DNA of 8,062 bases. Source: an uncultured Collinsella sp. (GTDB lineage Bacteria; Actinomycetota; Coriobacteriia; Coriobacteriales; Coriobacteriaceae). Under the pieces are notes generated by a model. The model searched no databases. It was not told the origin of the DNA and worked only from the letters and a program-made list of their open reading frames with translations. The stretch is from positions 1 through 8,062 of the forward strand of contig CABTAA010000066.1 of assembly GCA_902482615.1 (NCBI GenBank). Direction: 5' to 3'. Position numbers and translations under genes: made by a program. Every line of letters starts with the position of its first letter. Within the stretch, counting starts at the first letter, position 1. Positions 6,625 to 8,062 of the stretch are shown here, piece by piece.

Positions 6625-6662
6625 TTGAGGGCATGAGTCTCGTCAGGCTGCGAGCTAGCCGG

Positions 6663-7382
6663 CTATCGCTTGGAGTTGACGCGGTAGTGGAAGATCTCGG
6701 GATGCGTGCGGGCATGCGTGACCTCGAACAAGATGCCGTCCGAGGTGTACGACTGGCTCTCCATGACGGCGACACAGTTGTATTTGCCAAGGTCAAGATA
6801 GCTGCAGTCCTCATCGTTGGCAAGCTCGACGCTCACCGTACGGCGACTCGCCATCACTTTGACGCCGCGTTTGTGCTCCAGATAGTCGTAAATTGACTTT
6901 GCGGCGATCTCGGGCGTCAGGCCTTTGGCGATCGACTCCAAAAAATAGCCGTGGTCCACCTGGCGAGCGCTACCGTTAAGGCTACGGACGCGCACCACGC
7001 GAATCAACTCCTCGCCCACCTTAAAGCCCAGGTGACGAGAGAGTTGCTCTGTGCAGACCAGATGTTCAAAAGACTTAACGTCCGTCGATGCAACGGCATT
7101 GTTGCGCTTTGCAAACTCGCCAAACGACTCAACCTCTTCGAGTGCGCCCAACATGTCGGTTTCGCCCTTAAGCCAAATAACGCGCACGCCCTTGCCGTGT
7201 ATGGGCTGCACAAACATCCCGTCGGCCAGCATACCCAAGGCGCGACGGACGGTATTGCGAGTACATCCGAACTCCGCGGTCAGCTCGGCTTCGGTTGGCA
7301 GCATCTCCTGAAACGCATAGGTCCCATTAATGATGCGCGAGCGTATTTCTCGGTAGATTCCTTCGTATATCGCTTTTGGCAT
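6663..7382 (-). CDS. GntR-family transcriptional regulator with UTRA domain, TreR-like (HutC subfamily)
   Basis: This is a DNA-binding repressor or activator whose UTRA domain senses a small molecule, often a sugar phosphate. With the ATG at 7382 the protein has 239 residues; GAGGTG five bases upstream supports this start over the upstream in-frame ATG at 7427, which would add 15 residues outside the family pattern. The winged helix lies at residues 1-70, with GntR signature LPTEAELTAEFG and TRNTVRRALGML (recognition helix about 41-49) and wing IHGKGVRV. The UTRA domain covers about 80-236, with RVVRVRSLNG, IYDYLEHKRGV and a terminal FHYRV. The arrangement and wording resemble trehalose repressor TreR of Bacillus. 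It lies divergently from a PTS gene and upstream of the ABC operon, which carries matching palindromes. The inducer could be trehalose-6-phosphate or another phosphorylated alpha-glucoside; this is not shown by the sequence. Confidence 0.92.
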   Translation of the reverse strand: MPKAIYEGIYREIRSRIINGTYAFQEMLPTEAELTAEFGCTRNTVRRALGMLADGMFVQPIHGKGVRVIWLKGETDMLGALEEVESFGEFAKRNNAVASTDVKSFEHLVCTEQLSRHLGFKVGEELIRVVRVRSLNGSARQVDHGYFLESIAKGLTPEIAAKSIYDYLEHKRGVKVMASRRTVSVELANDEDCSYLDLGKYNCVAVMESQSYTSDGILFEVTHARTHPEIFHYRVNSKR

Positions 7383-7417
7383 TGTTTCACCTCTACATTG
7401 TTCATTTCCGGCTAGGC

Positions 7418-7445
7418 ACGATAGCATTTCTTAAAGTTGTTTAAA
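7418..7445 (-). promoter_or_regulatory. Candidate promoter of the gntR-type gene
   Basis: On the minus strand an extended -10 TGCTATCGT (TATCGT at 7423-7418) lies 16 bases from TTTAAA (7445-7440). The -35 match is poor, but it falls inside palindrome O3, which would suit autoregulation. The ATG is about 36 bases downstream. Confidence 0.35.
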
Positions 7446-7446
7446 C
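7437..7446. promoter_or_regulatory. Operator-like site O3, TTGTTTAAAC
   Basis: It contains the perfect palindrome GTTTAAAC (7439-7446) and matches the consensus of O1 and O2 over its first ten bases, then diverges (CG instead of AA). It overlaps the candidate -35 of the regulator gene. A second copy of the same ten bases lies at 7559. Confidence 0.45.
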
Positions 7447-7457
7447 CGAATATCGGT
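7445..7457. repeat. Inverted repeat ACCGA-ATA-TCGGT
   Basis: Five-base perfect arms with a three-base centre, immediately abutting O3. It shares ACCG/CGGT arms with the larger dyad that follows, so it may be a site for a second regulator or part of an extended operator. Confidence 0.35.
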
Positions 7458-7462
7458 AAAGC

Positions 7463-7492
7463 GACAGGATTTAACCGTTGACGGTTTCTGTC
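7463..7492. repeat. Nested dyad centred on AACCGT-TG-ACGGTT
   Basis: AACCGT (7473-7478) and ACGGTT (7481-7486) are perfect arms around TG. The outer arms GACAG (7463-7467) and CTGTC (7488-7492) also match, though asymmetrically spaced. It lies in the middle of the divergent intergenic region, without a T tract, so a regulatory site is likelier than a terminator. Confidence 0.4.
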
Positions 7493-7545
7493 ATGCCCAA
7501 ATCGGTTTCGCTCAAAACTGCCGGTACGACAATCGTCTGGTCCTC

Positions 7546-7551
7546 TACAAT
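7546..7551 (+). promoter_or_regulatory. Weak candidate -10 element of the PTS gene
   Basis: TACAAT matches five of six positions of the -10 consensus and lies 60 bases before the PTS start, but no convincing -35 is found at 16-18 bases upstream. Activator dependence or another start site is possible. Confidence 0.25.
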
Positions 7552-7558
7552 GAATCCA

Positions 7559-7568
7559 TTGTTTAAAC
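7559..7568. promoter_or_regulatory. Operator-like site O4, TTGTTTAAAC
   Basis: This is an exact ten-base copy of O3, 122 bases away, containing the palindrome GTTTAAAC (7561-7568). It lies just downstream of the candidate -10 of the PTS gene, about where transcription would begin, as expected for a repressor site. Confidence 0.45.
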
Positions 7569-7611
7569 GTTTCCCCACGCGCAACGCGCCTCGATATTCG
7601 GAAGGCAGAAC

Positions 7612-8062
7612 ATGCTGCAAAAAATCCAACGCTTTGGCGGGGCAATGTTCGCGCCCGCCATGCTGTTTTCTATATCAGGCCTCATGGTCGGCGTCTCCGC
7701 TCTCGCAACGACTGCGGACATCGTCGGCGATCTCGCCGTATACGGAACCCCTTGGTACGTTTTTTGGACCATCATCCAGCGCGGCTCGTGGACGGTCTTT
7801 AAACGCCTCCCGCTCCTTTTTGCCGTAGCGCTGCCCATCGGTCTTGCCCAAAAACAACCGGCTCGTTGCTGTCTCGAGGCTCTCGTCGCCTATTTTGCCT
7901 ACTGCTTCTTTTTGAGCGAGATCATTAAGCTGAGCGGAGACAACCTTGGACTTGAGTACCCGTCATCTTTGACCTCCGCCAGCGGTATCACCGTCATCGA
8001 CGGCATCAAGACGCTCGACACCCTGGTCTCCAAGGAAGGCCTCGGCATGACGAACGGCACCT
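7612..8062 (+). CDS. PTS alpha-glucoside transporter EIIC (GlvC/MalX/MalP type), N-terminal part, 3' end outside window
   Basis: This membrane permease of the phosphotransferase system imports and phosphorylates an alpha-glucoside or glucose-type sugar. The ATG at 7612 is preceded by GGAAGG (7600-7605, six-base gap), and 150 codons remain open to the window end. The start MLQKIQRFGGAMFAPAMLF closely follows the GlvC/MalX N-terminus as I know it. Further matches are GSWTVFKRLPLLFAVALPIG (59-78), then LAQKQ, and GIKTLDT (131-137). Hydrophobic segments lie at about 11-32, 66-80 and 87-104. In this family a C-terminal EIIB domain usually follows, and EIIA may be fused or separate; neither is visible. 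The trehalose EII (TreB) begins with its EIIB domain, so this gene is not arranged like TreB even though the divergent regulator is TreR-like. The exact sugar is uncertain. Confidence 0.92.
   Translation, partial: MLQKIQRFGGAMFAPAMLFSISGLMVGVSALATTADIVGDLAVYGTPWYVFWTIIQRGSWTVFKRLPLLFAVALPIGLAQKQPARCCLEALVAYFAYCFFLSEIIKLSGDNLGLEYPSSLTSASGITVIDGIKTLDTLVSKEGLGMTNGT

Larger units (their letters stand above)
6357..6662. other. Intergenic region holding the ABC operon leader, promoter, operators and gntR terminator
   Basis: This 306-base gap contains no gene. From right to left it holds the gntR terminator (6570-6624), an operator-like palindrome (6540-6551), a dyad AACTTG-N8-CAAGTT (6520-6539), a direct repeat CGGT-GAA-CGGT (6503-6513), a second operator-like palindrome over the likely promoter (6441-6476), two short leader hairpins and the binding-protein RBS. 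Its middle is clearly more AT-rich than the genes around it. Confidence 0.7.

Noticed and set aside
6540..6896. Plus-strand frame of 118 codons crossing the gntR terminator
   Set aside because: It reads through the terminator stem and into the antisense of the regulator gene.
7559..7568. Phage or integron attachment site suggested by the repeated TTGTTTAAAC
   Set aside because: There is no integrase, tRNA gene or mobile content nearby; the repeats fit operator sites flanking a divergent promoter region.
7412..7645. Minus-strand frame of 77 codons across the divergent region
   Set aside because: It overlaps the PTS start and the promoter and operator region, and its composition looks like translated non-coding DNA.

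Overview
The window looks like chromosome of a high-GC Gram-positive gut actinobacterium, most likely a Coriobacteriia member such as Collinsella. This is an inference from GC-rich coding with C/G third positions, Shine-Dalgarno leaders, a lipoprotein signal carrying a twin-arginine motif, and the gene mix. No rRNA or other marker is present to confirm it. The theme is uptake and breakdown of alpha-glucans and oligosaccharides.

Layout. Bases 2-1693 (+) hold the C-terminal 563 codons of a glycogen/starch phosphorylase (glgP), closed by a strong terminator. A converging minus-strand operon ends at 1991 and has its own terminator at 1874-1922. Read in transcription order, the operon encodes a sugar-binding Tat-type lipoprotein (6356-5040), a MalF-like permease (4952-4098), a MalG-like permease (4098-3259) and an MsmK/UgpC-type ATPase (3190-1991), so it is a complete CUT1 carbohydrate ABC importer. 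Upstream, also on the minus strand and separated by a 23-bp-stem terminator, lies a GntR/UTRA regulator resembling TreR (7382-6663). Divergent from it, a PTS EIIC of the alpha-glucoside GlvC/MalX type starts at 7612 (+) and runs off the window end.

Regulation. The most informative part is the non-coding DNA. Palindromes of the form TTGTWTRAACAA occur twice upstream of the ABC operon (6465, 6540). Two shortened relatives, TTGTTTAAAC, occur in the gntR/PTS divergent region (7437, 7559). They resemble the operator of Bacillus TreR as I remember it (TTGTATATACAA) and sit on or next to the best promoter candidates. The simplest reading is that this one regulator controls its own gene, the PTS gene and the ABC importer. 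Three of the four ABC genes are preceded by a stem-loop that ends just upstream of a GAAAGG ribosome binding site. The fourth is translationally coupled through a TAATG overlap.

I see no mobile element, CRISPR array, phage, toxin-antitoxin or defence gene, and no RNA gene. The gene content belongs to known families. What deserves a second look is the inferred regulon and the repeated leader design, not a new enzymatic system.
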